This document shows positions 54,255 through 64,000 of a DNA stretch of 64,000 nt, piece by piece. The notes below the pieces were generated by a model, which searched no databases, was not told where the DNA came from, and was given only the letters and a program-made list of their open reading frames with translations. The stretch spans positions 806,001-870,000 of the forward strand of contig JAPNXP010000008.1 of NCBI GenBank assembly GCA_028753945.1. Reading direction: 5' to 3'. Numbering within the stretch: the stretch's first letter is position 1; each line of letters opens with the position of its first letter. The DNA is from Hexactinellida sp. DTS-2022. Its lineage: Eukaryota; Porifera; Hexactinellida. A program made the translations under genes and the position numbers.

Positions 54255-57200
54255 TTACATCGGCTGCCCCGGGTACGACTTTGCCTTTGACTTTTGGCAA
54301 ACCAAACAGCCATTGCAGAAAAGTTTAATATCCCTGGCCATTCTGGACCAGAAGTAACTTCTCTTCATTATTTCTATTGTCTTTGCTTGACCAAAGTGTG
54401 ACTCTTGATGAGTCCGTTGAATTGCTTCTCCTCTAAGAGCCGTCGGAATTACAATTCGATCGTCAAAGTAAAGGGCATCGTTAATAATCCGTAAATGACA
54501 GGAAAACCTCTTCAGCTGGCCGTGTTCAATCCACCCTCTGTCTGAGAGCTGACGCCTAGCGTCCAGAATGACATCGTCCATCCTCTGTTCATGAGCAATT
54601 CGGTTGGCCCAAGACTGTATTTCCTCGATGGTTCTTATTGGTTCTATGCTCACTAGTCTCTCACGGAGCTCACCTTGTAATCCATCTAGTTGCTCTTCGA
54701 CCCTCTGGGTATGGAAAATGCGATCTTCGAAACGGCTCTCTCTGTTCACTTTAGGATCCACCTCCATGTTAGGCCTTCGACTCAGATAGTCCGGAACCAC
54801 ATTGGAACTTCCTGGTCGAAAAGAAATAGAATATGGTATTTCCTCGAGTTCCATCAACCATCGGGCGTATGTATGGCGGGGGTCTTTCTGATTCCTCAAC
54901 CATTGCAAGGGACAATGGTCCGTAATAAGGTGGACCTTCGGGGCTGCCTTCAAGTAAAGTTCCCACTTCCGCGAAGCTGCAACTAATGCCCAAGCCTCCA
55001 ACTGTCCAGCTGAATAATTTATCTGTGATAAACTGAGCGCCGACGAAAAGTAACTGATGGGTTGTAGTACCCCGGTATCTTTATCCTTCTGAGACAGAAC
55101 GGCGGCCACACCTTTTCTGCTGGCATCTGCTTCGATGTAAATCTCTTCACTCCACCTCGGAAAAGCCAATTTCACTGGTTCAGACACCAACTTCCGCCGT
55201 AACTCGTCGAAAGATTGCTCACACACCTCGGTCCAGTTCCAGCACACTCCCTTTCTGGTCAATGCATACAAAGGATGGGCTATCTGGGCCATTCGAGGAA
55301 TGTACGCCCGGTAAAAATTGACGCTTCCCAAAAATGCCTGCAACTGTTTAACTGAGTTAGGGCGTGGGAAATGGGAGAGCTCTTCCACCGCAGACTCCAA
55401 GGGCTTCCTCCCTCCACGGGTGATTGAATGTCCCAAAAATTTTATTTCTGAGTAACCAAAATGACACTTTCCGAGGCGTAGCTGAATCCTAGCATCCCTC
55501 ACCCTTCGTAAAACTGCCTCTATATGGTCCAAATGTTCCTCAAACGAATTGGAAAACACTAAGCAATCATCCACAAAGGTCTCCACAAAATCCAGACCTG
55601 CCATTGTCCTATCCATGAGGCGTTGGTAAGTGGCCTGACTATTGCAAAGGCCAAAAGGCATAACCAGCATCTCATACTGCCCTCTTGGGGTGTAAAATGC
55701 TGTCTTCTCTATGTCACATCCGCATACAGGGACACACCAATAAGCACTGGCTACATCCAGAGAGGAGAAGTAATTAGCGCCATCCAATTTGTCCAATATC
55801 TGTTGGGGGTTCGGTAAGCTGTATGCGTCCTTCTTAGTAACATCATTCAGGCGACGGTAATCTATCGCAAACCGTAGCGATCCGTCCCGTTTTTTTACCA
55901 GTACCACGTTACTCGCCCAGGGTGATCGTGAAGCACGGCAAATTCCGTTCTCTATCATCTCGATCACTTGTTTCTCTATCTCCTGTTCCCAATGAGGCGG
56001 GTATCTCCTCGGGCGCGAAGCGACTGGGGCGCTGGTCCCAGTATCAATATAATGCTTTTCTTTATTCGTTTGCTCAGGGTGTTTTGGATTTGAGGCAAAC
56101 CTATCAGAATACTTGTTATACAACGCTACAATTTTAGACCGCTCTAACTGGCTAAGTTCTTTGTTAACGTCCAGAACTTCCAAAGATTCTACAATTGGAG
56201 CTAGTGAGAAATCTCTCATTGCAGTTTGCGCCCTAAAAATCGGGTTACCGCCGAACATTGTGGTCTTGATTGGAATCCAGGTTGCACCCAAACCAATCCG
56301 ATTTTGGAGGAAATCGAAAGTCACTCTACCAAACTTGTTCAAAAATTCACGTCCAAGCAGGAACGTAGGTTCCTCACTATCCAGTACCTTCACTCGTGTC
56401 ATTATTGGAGTATCTCTTGCGACTTGTATAGGAATGTCAATGAATCCTATTACATCTACTGGTGACTTGCACAATCCGAAGACTTGGTTCCGTACCCTTA
56501 CTACTTTCTCTTCCAAACCCAATAATCGTGTTGTGCTTTTGTCAATTACCGATGGGCGGGCGCCTGTATCGAGGAGAGCTGTTATTGTGTGACCTGCGAC
56601 AGTGACCTCTAATGAGACTGACTCTCCTGCGTCTCCAATAGTCTTCACTTGATCCGTATCGTTGTCGTGTACATAGTATGAGGTTCGCCAGGGTTTACCC
56701 CGTGTTTGAACCCTCCACCCTCTATAGGTTAATCGGCATTGTCGATCTCCTGGATCGTGACCTTTGTCGCCGCATTTATTACAAACCCTTTGTGTACAAT
56801 TCTTCCACCCGTGTCCCTCTTGCTTGCATACATAACACTTGTAAATTCTTGTCCGATTCATTTCTCGTGAATAATCAGTGCGCACTCCCCGGTACGGGCG
56901 CGGGCGCGAAAAGTAGACTGCTTCTTGGTTTTCTTCGTGCGGTATTCCGCCAGTCTGAAACATGCCCCGTTCCATCGGAGCGAGTACTTGATTAAGCTTG
57001 GGAAGCTCTTTTCCTCTCCAACCGCATTCTGAATCGACTCCCTTTTCAATCAGCAGGGTTCGAATTCTCACCATGAATGCTCTGGCATCTTCATCAGAGA
57101 TGTCAGGATCAGAATCCTTGGACTCTAGCCAATTTCTAGCGGAGGACTCGATTTTATCGGGTAACTGAGATATCATGTTAGCGCAGGCCTGCTGATTTGT

Positions 57201-57428
57201 GTGCCTGGAATGCTTGGCCGCCTTCCACATTCGAATGAAAAAATCATCTACTTGCTCGCCACTCTCCCAGTGCATATCATAATACTGGCGTGTTTTCTTG
57301 TAGATGTCAATCGGTGGATCCAGGTTTAGCTTCAGAAGCCCGAAAGCCTCTTCCAGTGTGGGTTGCTTGGCGGCTTCTATCGCCAAAGCTCGTTCAGCCT
57401 CCCGGCGGGAGATATACGCAGGTAACAT
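54255..57428 (-). CDS. Gypsy gag-pol polyprotein (gag to H2C2), ends at in-frame TAA
   Basis: 1057 residues from the first ATG. Residues 1-190 are gag. Two CCHC-type knuckles follow: C198/C201/H206/C211, and C216/C219/H224 with a longer last gap to C231. The protease has D287-T-G. Reverse transcriptase runs about 465-665, with D558 and FVDD (618-621), where YVDD/YLDD is usual. RNase H has D768, E811, D837 and D880. An integrase H2C2 finger has H1007, H1011, C1041, C1044. Gag and pol share one frame with no stop or shift between. The frame is open about 35 codons further upstream with no ATG, back to a TAA just inside the element, so the true gag start may differ. The product copies the element's RNA. 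Confidence 0.93.
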   Translation of the reverse strand: MLPAYISRREAERALAIEAAKQPTLEEAFGLLKLNLDPPIDIYKKTRQYYDMHWESGEQVDDFFIRMWKAAKHSRHTNQQACANMISQLPDKIESSARNWLESKDSDPDISDEDARAFMVRIRTLLIEKGVDSECGWRGKELPKLNQVLAPMERGMFQTGGIPHEENQEAVYFSRPRPYRGVRTDYSREMNRTRIYKCYVCKQEGHGWKNCTQRVCNKCGDKGHDPGDRQCRLTYRGWRVQTRGKPWRTSYYVHDNDTDQVKTIGDAGESVSLEVTVAGHTITALLDTGARPSVIDKSTTRLLGLEEKVVRVRNQVFGLCKSPVDVIGFIDIPIQVARDTPIMTRVKVLDSEEPTFLLGREFLNKFGRVTFDFLQNRIGLGATWIPIKTTMFGGNPIFRAQTAMRDFSLAPIVESLEVLDVNKELSQLERSKIVALYNKYSDRFASNPKHPEQTNKEKHYIDTGTSAPVASRPRRYPPHWEQEIEKQVIEMIENGICRASRSPWASNVVLVKKRDGSLRFAIDYRRLNDVTKKDAYSLPNPQQILDKLDGANYFSSLDVASAYWCVPVCGCDIEKTAFYTPRGQYEMLVMPFGLCNSQATYQRLMDRTMAGLDFVETFVDDCLVFSNSFEEHLDHIEAVLRRVRDARIQLRLGKCHFGYSEIKFLGHSITRGGRKPLESAVEELSHFPRPNSVKQLQAFLGSVNFYRAYIPRMAQIAHPLYALTRKGVCWNWTEVCEQSFDELRRKLVSEPVKLAFPRWSEEIYIEADASRKGVAAVLSQKDKDTGVLQPISYFSSALSLSQINYSAGQLEAWALVAASRKWELYLKAAPKVHLITDHCPLQWLRNQKDPRHTYARWLMELEEIPYSISFRPGSSNVVPDYLSRRPNMEVDPKVNRESRFEDRIFHTQRVEEQLDGLQGELRERLVSIEPIRTIEEIQSWANRIAHEQRMDDVILDARRQLSDRGWIEHGQLKRFSCHLRIINDALYFDDRIVIPTALRGEAIQRTHQESHFGQAKTIEIMKRSYFWSRMARDIKLFCNGCLVCQKSKAKSYPGQPM

Positions 57429-57588
57429 TTTAATGATGGCCTTCCTGCCTTCCTCTGTAACTGTATATGCGCTGACTGCTGCGGTAAATAAAGGCTCATA
57501 CTCTTCAATAGTCTGTTTTTCTTTTTAAGGGAGGTATGTTGATCGACAGGGGAGTAGCCATTGGAATTATTGGACTAGTTGTTAGTTA

Positions 57589-58306
57589 TGTTGAGTACGA
57601 CGCACGTTCTTACTGAGAATAATAGTAATCAGTGTATATAATCGTGTAGCAGTAAATAGAACTAACAACTAAGTGCTGTAAACTATACTAAAATACATAG
57701 ATGCATTATACGATCATACGTTATACGTTCGGGGAGCGTATAATGGATCATATATACGTATAATGGATCATATATACGTTCGAGCGTATAATCAACGTAT
57801 AACAAATGGCCAACGTATGATACCATCATACGATGAAACTGAATTTAGTCAATTTAGTAAAAACTAAAACGTGACTATTAGTGATGCTAAGGAAGACAGG
57901 TTTCTTCGATACATAACGTATGGTAACGTATAATGAACGAATGATAACGTATGGTAACGTTTAATGAACGTATAATGAACGTATGATAACGTATGATGAA
58001 CGTATGATAACGTATGGTAACGTATAATGAACGTATAATGAACGTATAATGAACGTATAATGAACGTATGATGAACGTATAATGAAAATCGTATAAAATC
58101 ATTATACGTTATACGTCGTATGATGATTATACGTTTTGACCATATGATCCTCTAACGTATGATGGCATTATACGTTCACCTAACGTATAATGGCACCATA
58201 TATACGTTATACGTTACGTATAATGCATCTATGCTAAAATAATAACGGATGAACTAAGCTAACTAATTAATGTCAACGTCTATGGTTGGACAACAAACTC
58301 CTAACA
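57589..58306 (-). repeat. LTR at the 5' end of the Gypsy element, interrupted
   Basis: 172 bp of LTR (57589-57695 and 58242-58306, plus one TSD copy) with a 538-bp insert at 57696-58233. On the minus strand this LTR is the promoter side, so the insert sits in the regulatory region. Confidence 0.93.
57696..58233. mobile_element. 538-bp MITE made of ACGTATAATGA repeats, TSD ctaaaata
   Basis: Perfect 8-bp duplication (57688-57695, 58234-58241). Ends CATAGATGCATTATACG and exact complement. The interior is a dense array of AACGTATAATG/AACGTATGAT units. The length of the duplication suggests hAT. Confidence 0.9.
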
Positions 58307-58382
58307 GCACTATATTTTGTTGGTTGTTTATTGATAGTGCCTGCAAAGGAACATGCTGTCAGCACAGGCTGCAATTTTGGAT
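58307..58382 (+). repeat. Hairpin repeat, loop and right arm after the Gypsy element
   Basis: Continuation of 52832-52876, ending GCTGCAATTTTGGATT. Confidence 0.85.
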
Positions 58383-58910
58383 TTTTTTCGCAATGTCATC
58401 ATCACTATGAAGGTGTTAAATTATTTCAGGAAGGTGTTTCAGAAGGCAACGACCCTTAGAGTGGTGGAAGTTCCCATTTTGCTCACTTCGTTTCAAAGAT
58501 ATTCATGTTTCATTCCAAAATAATAAGTGATGAGTCAACATTTTTTATGTGCGTGTTGGGTGATCACCCAAAACCAACAGACCCATTTGAATTTTATAAT
58601 TCACAAAATTGTGAAAACACATTTATTTTACGATGTCATAAACACCTCAAGGTGTCAAGACCCATTTGTAGAGGTGGTACGTGGCATAAGGATCAATTGA
58701 TAAATTGGAAGTTTGTCTCCATCTTGTATAATCTCTGAGATTTATCAAATTTGGCTAATTTGTCTAAATATTTAATTTATTTATTAATAATTTAACACCA
58801 TTATTATGTACAGCAAAATAAATTAAGTTCAATTATTTGCAATTATTATTAATTCAAATTTAATTTCACTATCATATTTGAATTCTGCACACTCGATAAC
58901 CCCAATAAAA

Positions 58911-59027
58911 ATCCAAAATTGCAGCCTGTGCCGACGCATGTTCCTTTGGTGGCACTATATTTTGTTGGTTGTTTATTGATAATGCCTCCAAAGGAACATG
59001 CTGTCGGCGCAGGCTGCAATTTTGGAT
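58911..59027 (+). repeat. Hairpin repeat, complete copy
   Basis: Arms as at 45034; loop TATTTTGTTGGTTGTTTATTG. Confidence 0.85.
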
Positions 59028-59767
59028 TTTTTCTCCCAAGTCATCAACGCCCAAGGTGTGAAGAACCATTTCTTAATTGGTCGGAGTCACATGGAACGGT
59101 AGATAAAGTTGAAGTTAGTTTCTATCATAAACCATCAAGAGTTTAATGCCATTCATTCATTATGTATTTATAATAAAATATAGTATTAGTAATGTATTTT
59201 AGCAATGTTATCCACGGTTGGTTGAGTTGAGTCAACAAATTCCTTATATTATATTATTTTATTTAATCCATTGTATAGTAATACTATATTTAAATAGTAG
59301 CCAGCTGGAATTTATAAGTTAAATCAATATAATTATCGCAAGTTGAATCACTAGAGTAGGATTTAACAAGTTAAATCAATATAATTATTACAAGTTGAAA
59401 CAATAGAATTAGATTTAACACTTTACTGAAATTGAAGTGTGAGTAAACAAAGAAATTTCAACCCCCATTTATGGCAGAAATTAAACACTTTATTGAAAAA
59501 TTTCTTCCCCCATCAGACGCAGAATTTTATGGTGAATCCAAATATGAAATAAAATTTGGGGGTTTAGTAAAGAAATTTTGAGTTATGGACCAGACAAATT
59601 TTGAAAGGTGTTAAAAATGTGTCCAAAATTTGTTAATCAAAAATCGTAACCCCAGGTGCAAATTAGACGGTTCCATCGCACCTACATGCCAAGTTTCAGC
59701 CCATCAACTATAAAGCTCTGGCCAGGGCACCGTCTACGGAGAAAAAATAAAAATAATAAAAATAACA

Positions 59768-59880
59768 AAATTGCAGCCTGTGCCGACGCATGTTCCTTTG
59801 GTGGCACTATATTTTGATTGTGGTTTATTGATAGTGCCTCCAATGGAACATGCTGTCAGCACAGCTGCAATTTTGGATTT
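59768..59880 (+). repeat. Hairpin repeat, complete copy
   Basis: Arms as at 45034 with changes in the right arm (CCAATGGAACATGCTGTCAG). Confidence 0.85.
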
Positions 59881-61191
59881 TTTTTCGCCATGTCATCATC
59901 ACTATGAAGGTGTTAAAATATATCAAAAGGTGTTACAGAAGGCATCGACCCTTAGAGTGGCGGAAGTTTCCATTTAGTTCACTTCATTTTAGAGATATTC
60001 AAGTTTGAGTAGAATATAATAGCTGATGACTCAGCATTTTTATGTGAGTGTTGGGTCTTCACCCAACTTCAAATAACCCATTTTAAATATCGAATTCACA
60101 AAATTGTAAAAATACATTTTTTTGACGATGTCATCATCACCTCATGGTGTCAAGACTCACTTGTATAGGTGGTACGTGGCATAAGGACCAATTGATAAAT
60201 TGAAAGTTTGTTTCTATCTTGTATCATCTCTGAGATTAATGAAATTTAGCTAATTAGTATAAATATTTAATTAATAAATTAATAATTTAACATCATTATT
60301 ATGTACAGCAAAATAAATAAAGTTCAATTATTTGCACTTATTATTAATTTAAATCGAATTTCACTATCATATTTGAATTCAGCGCACTTCGATAACCCCA
60401 ATAATCCAATTGGAACCGTCTATAAGTTAAATACAAAAGGAATTAATTATAATAAATTACGTCAGTACATTAATTGTGCAAGAATATTCTCGCGAAATAA
60501 ATATAATCACTTTATCTGTCGTTGTTGTGGAATGTAAAATGTTAACGGTTCTATCATAAACCATCTTTAGTTTAATGCCATTCATTACTTATTGATAATA
60601 AATTAAATTATTAGTTATTTATTTTAGCAATGTTATCCACGGTGAGTTGAGTAAAGTCAACAAATTCCTTATATTATAATATTTTATTTAATCCATTGTA
60701 TAGTAATACTACAATAAATAGAAGCCAGCTGGAATTTATAAGTTAAATCAATATAATTATCGCAAGTTGAATCACTAGAGTAGGATTTAACAAGTTAAAT
60801 CAATATAATTATTACAAGTTGAAACAATGGAATTAGATTTCACAGTTTTACTGAAATTGAAGTGTGAGTAAACAAAGAAATTTCAACCCCCATTTATGGC
60901 AGAAATTGACCCCTTTATTGAAATATTTTTTCTCCCATCAGACGCAGAATTTTATGGCGAATCCAAATGTGAAATAAAATTTGGGGGTTTAGTAAAACAA
61001 TTTTCAAGTTATGGACCAGACAAATTTTGAAAGGTGTTAAAAATGTGTCCAAAATTTGTTAATCAAAAATCGTAACCCCAGGTGCAAATTAGACGGTCCC
61101 ATCGCACCTACATGCCAAATTTAAGCCCTCAATGTATAAAGGTGTGGCAGGGGCACCGTCTACGGAGAAAAAATAAAAATAATAAAAATAA

Positions 61192-61303
61192 AGGCAGTGA
61201 TTCCAATACTGGGCCACTATACTATAGTATAGTCGGCACAGTAATAAAGGCAGTGATTCCAATACTGGGCCACTATACTATAGTATAGTCGGCACAGTAA
61301 TAA
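61192..61303. repeat. Two tandem copies of a ~57-bp palindrome-bearing module
   Basis: Each reads AGGCAGTGATTCC, then GGGCCACTATACTATAGTAT and AGTCGGCACAGTAATAA. The core CTATACTATAGTATAG is a perfect palindrome. Confidence 0.85.
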
Positions 61304-61459
61304 TCTATTTGGAACCGTCTCTATACGTTAAACACAGAGCGAATTAATTAGAATTAAATATGTCATGTATCTGTTGCAGGCCAAATGCGTTTCCAAGCGA
61401 AACGCGTTTCGCCTAGGCCAAACGCGTTTCCATTTTAATATAATCTTCATGGGTGTCTA

Positions 61460-61583
61460 TTATTACTGTGCCGACTATACTATAGTATAGTGGCCCAATA
61501 TTGGAATCACTGCCTTTATTATTATTATTACTGTGCCGACTATACTATAGTATAGTGGCCCAGTATTGGTCTTAGTGCCTTGG
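61460..61583. repeat. Two copies of the same module in inverse orientation
   Basis: Mirror of 61192-61303. Together they make a large inverted repeat with a GTTTCGCCTAGGCCAAACGC-type palindrome between (about 61380-61430). Confidence 0.85.
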
Positions 61584-61690
61584 TTATTATTATTATTATT
61601 CTTCCGTAGCCACTCCACAGAACAGAGTTTAATAAACTAAGAGCCCAAATTTTCAGGATATGTGTCTCATGGGTTACAGATGTGCACCTG

Positions 61691-62260
61691 GGCCCGTATT
61701 CACTAAGATTACTTAGTAAAAAGTACTAAGTATATACTTAAGTACTAAGTACGTACTTAGTTAAGTACATACTTAAGTCGTATTCACTAAGAAATATTGT
61801 TGTACTTAAGTACATACTTAACTAAGTACGTACTTAAGTACGAAATTGAATTATATTTATTGAATTATATTTAATAGCATAGCATATTAGTGTATGGAAT
61901 GCTATTGTAATAGCTTGCTGTATTCTTTTAACTTTAAAGAGAATATTCTCAATGAAGTTCCTGTGATTTTTGTGCTTGAGAAAAAACAGAACTTTTAGAA
62001 AACAACAACCAATTGTAATAAATGTTGAAAATAGAATCATAAACTTCCCCTAAAGTAAAGCAAGTACTACTAGAAATCTAATACAATGTTCTAATTAAAC
62101 ACCAACGTCTAAAGAGTCAATAAAAGAAAATACTTATAAGTTAAGTCAACTTAGTAGGTTACTTAAGTTTTGTACTTAAGTACACTCTTAAATCTTAGTG
62201 AATACCAATCTTAGTGAATACGACTTAAGTACGTACTTAACTTCTTAGTGATTACGGGCC
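61691..62260. mobile_element. 570-bp MITE, TSD ctg
   Basis: Ends GGCCCGTATTCACTAAGA and near-complement. The flanks read gcacCTG and CTGgggtcac, a 3-bp duplication, and the empty site GCACCTGGG is visible in other repeat copies. The ends are full of TACTTAAGTA palindromes. A 3-bp duplication suggests a PIF/Harbinger type, inferred. Confidence 0.75.
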
Positions 62261-63160
62261 CTGGGGTCACGATTTTTGATTAAATTTTTTGGACACATTT
62301 TTGCACCTGTTTAATATTAGAACAGGAACAATAAATAGTGCGCGAATATTTAATTTATATGCATTCGATAGAGAATTAAATTCTACACCTCTTCACAGTG
62401 CACGAATTTTTAAATTGGGTTTCGTTTGTGCCACAATTGAGTTGCAAGTTTCCTTTGTTTACTAACACTTCAATTCAATTGAAACTTTTGAAAGTGTTAA
62501 ATCTAATTCCATTGTTTCAACTTGTAATAATTATATTGATTCAACTTGTGAGATCGAGTAGGCTTCTATTTAATAATTGAAACCTAAGATTTTACATTGC
62601 ACAACGACGACAGATTAAGTAATTATATTTCCTTCTGCAAGAATACTCTTGCACTGTTAATATACTGACGTAATTAATTATAATTAATTAAGTCAGTATA
62701 TGACTTATATTGATGCTCCCAATTTGTTTATTAGGGGTTATCGAGTGTGCGGAATTGAAATTTGATTACCAAATTAATTAATTTATTAAAATTATTTATG
62801 ACCAAATAATTAAACTTAATAAATATAAGTTGACATTGAAATTGGTGTTAAATAATAAATAATATTAATTATTATTTATACTAATTAATTAAATATCATA
62901 AATCTCAGAAATCAAATAAGATAGAAACAAACTTCCAATTTATCAATTGATCCTTATGCCACGTAACACCTCTACAAATGGGTCTTGACACTTTGAGAAA
63001 ATGCTGAGTCATCACTTATTATATTCTACAGAAACTCGAATATCTTTGAAATGAAGTGAGCTAAATGGAAACTTCCACAACTCTAAGGGTCGATGCCTTC
63101 CGTAACACCTTTTAGAAATAATTTAACACCTTCATAGTGATAATAACATTGCGAAAAAAA

Positions 63161-63278
63161 AATCCAAAATTGCAGCTGTGCCGACAGCATGTTCCATTGG
63201 AGGCACTATCAATAAGCCACCACCAAAATATAGTGCCACCAAAGGAACATGCGTCGGCACAGGCTGCAATTTTGGATT
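63161..63278 (-). repeat. Hairpin repeat, complete copy, inverse orientation
   Basis: The arm with the bulge (GCCGAC-GCATG) is on the right here, showing the copy is reversed. Confidence 0.85.
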
Positions 63279-63640
63279 TTATTTTTATTATTATTATTAT
63301 TTCTCCGTAGACGGTACCCTGCCCTCACCTTTATACATTAAGGGCTAAAACTTGGCATGTAGGTGCGGAGTGACCGTCTAATTTGCACCTGGGGTTACGA
63401 TTTCCGTTCAAAAATTCTTAACACCTATTTAATCTAATTAAACCTCATAACATTAAATAATAAAAGTGAGCTTCATAAAATTTACATATTTGGATAGAGA
63501 ATTAAATTCTACACCTTTTCACAGTGCACGAATTTTCAAATTGGGCTTAGATTGTGCCACAATTGAGTTGCAAATTTCCTTTGTTTACTCACACTTCAAT
63601 TTCTGTAAAACTGTTAAAAGGATCTTGCATAGAGTCAGTG

Positions 63641-64000
63641 TAGTAAATCAAATCAAATATTTGATTTGATTTAATTTGATTTAAAAGAATTTGAATTCTC
63701 AAATGATTTGATTTGATTTGATTTGAAAATATTTGAATTCTCAAATCATTTGATTTGATTTGCATTTCATTTTCAGATCATTTTCAAATCATATTCATTA
63801 AATCATTTTCAAATCGTTTCCAAATCGCTTTAATATAATTTCACGTCATTTTCAATTCAATTTCAAATATTTGATTTGATTTGATTTGATTTGAAATAAT
63901 TTTAAATTTCAAATATTTGATTTGATTTGATTTGAAATGATTTGAAATCTCAAATGATTTGATTTGAAATAATTTTAAATCTAAAATGATTTGATTTGAT
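63641..64000. repeat. Simple-sequence satellite, TTTGATTTGAT
   Basis: Direct runs of ATTTGATTTG alternate with AATATTTGAATTCTCAAAT and ATCATTTTCAAATC. It continues off the window. Confidence 0.85.

Larger units (their letters stand above)
52877..58306 (-). mobile_element. Gypsy LTR retrotransposon, nearly intact
   Basis: 5.4 kb with 172-bp LTRs (TGTTGAGTACG...CTCCTAACA). A 4-bp duplication, gcac, lies at 52873-52876 and 58307-58310. The target is the loop-side arm of a hairpin repeat whose uninterrupted form occurs elsewhere in the window, confirming the boundaries. Gene order on the minus strand is gag-protease-RT-RNaseH-integrase (Gypsy order). The LTRs differ at two positions apart from a nested insertion, so the element is young. 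One in-frame TAA separates RNase H/H2C2 from the integrase core. Confidence 0.95.
58383..63640. repeat. Hairpin-repeat block with several units
   Basis: Successive units share flanks such as TTAAATCAATATAATTATCG, GTAAACAAAGAAATTTC, AACCCCAGGTGCAAATTAGA and CCGTCTACGGAGAAA. Complete hairpins lie at 58911-59027, 59768-59880 and 63161-63278. From about 62270 the units run in opposite orientation. No gene is supported; the short open frames are repeat sequence. Confidence 0.75.

Noticed and set aside
57887-58102. Frame rich in FIIRSLYV repeats
   Set aside because: Translation of the ACGTATAATG array in the LTR insertion.
61834-62040. 68-residue frame with a hydrophobic IGCCF segment, considered as a transposase piece
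   Set aside because: No catalytic or zinc motif; too short within a MITE to support a coding call.

Overview
This is a eukaryotic, AT-rich window packed with transposable elements. Three features say animal. There is an MTH1-type 8-oxo-dGTP hydrolase that closely follows the animal family. There is a CABIT plus SAM adaptor of the GAREM type. The transposons are families common in invertebrates: FLYWCH/MULE, P-element-like THAP, Helitron, hAT, Gypsy and KRBA2-like integrase. Host genes are short and intronless and intergenic DNA is A+T rich. A non-bilaterian animal such as a sponge is my best guess, but that is inference; nothing in the window fixes the species.

Only one stretch, about 38.3-44.7 kb, looks like ordinary host sequence. 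It holds three intact plus-strand genes: a secreted/membrane Kelch plus cytochrome b561 fusion (38335-40065), an MTH1/NUDT1 nucleotide-pool sanitiser (40894-41373) and a GAREM-like CABIT-SAM adaptor (42723-44702). They are separate transcription units with small MITEs between them.

The rest is nested transposons. At 0-13 kb lie the edge of a MULE, a gag/protease relic, an element with a 2A peptide, and a Helitron Rep-helicase broken by a 3.07-kb MULE, a 1.5-kb fold-back hAT and a hAT MITE that itself carries another MITE. At 13.5-17.6 kb is a MULE with a PHD-FLYWCH-transposase gene and visible introns. At 20-28 kb an integrase plus putative cysteine-protease relic is split by a 4.3-kb element containing a second transposon. 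At 29-32.5 kb is another MULE and a PHD fragment; at 33-35 kb a KRBA2-like integrase relic. At 46-48 kb is a P-element-like THAP transposase relic and at 48.9-51.2 kb a MULE whose transposase ends in a RING finger. At 52.9-58.3 kb is a nearly intact Gypsy retrotransposon with 172-bp LTRs. From 58.3 to 63.6 kb runs a repeat block with a recurring ~118-nt hairpin. The window ends in a TTTGA-rich satellite.

Many insertions can be read to the base from target-site duplications (TSDs), and several interrupted reading frames resume on the far side. The most striking pattern is a set of MULEs whose terminal inverted repeats are long tandem arrays, each element with its own private repeat unit. Two of these MULEs encode a C-terminal C3HC4 RING finger on the transposase and one has an N-terminal PHD finger.
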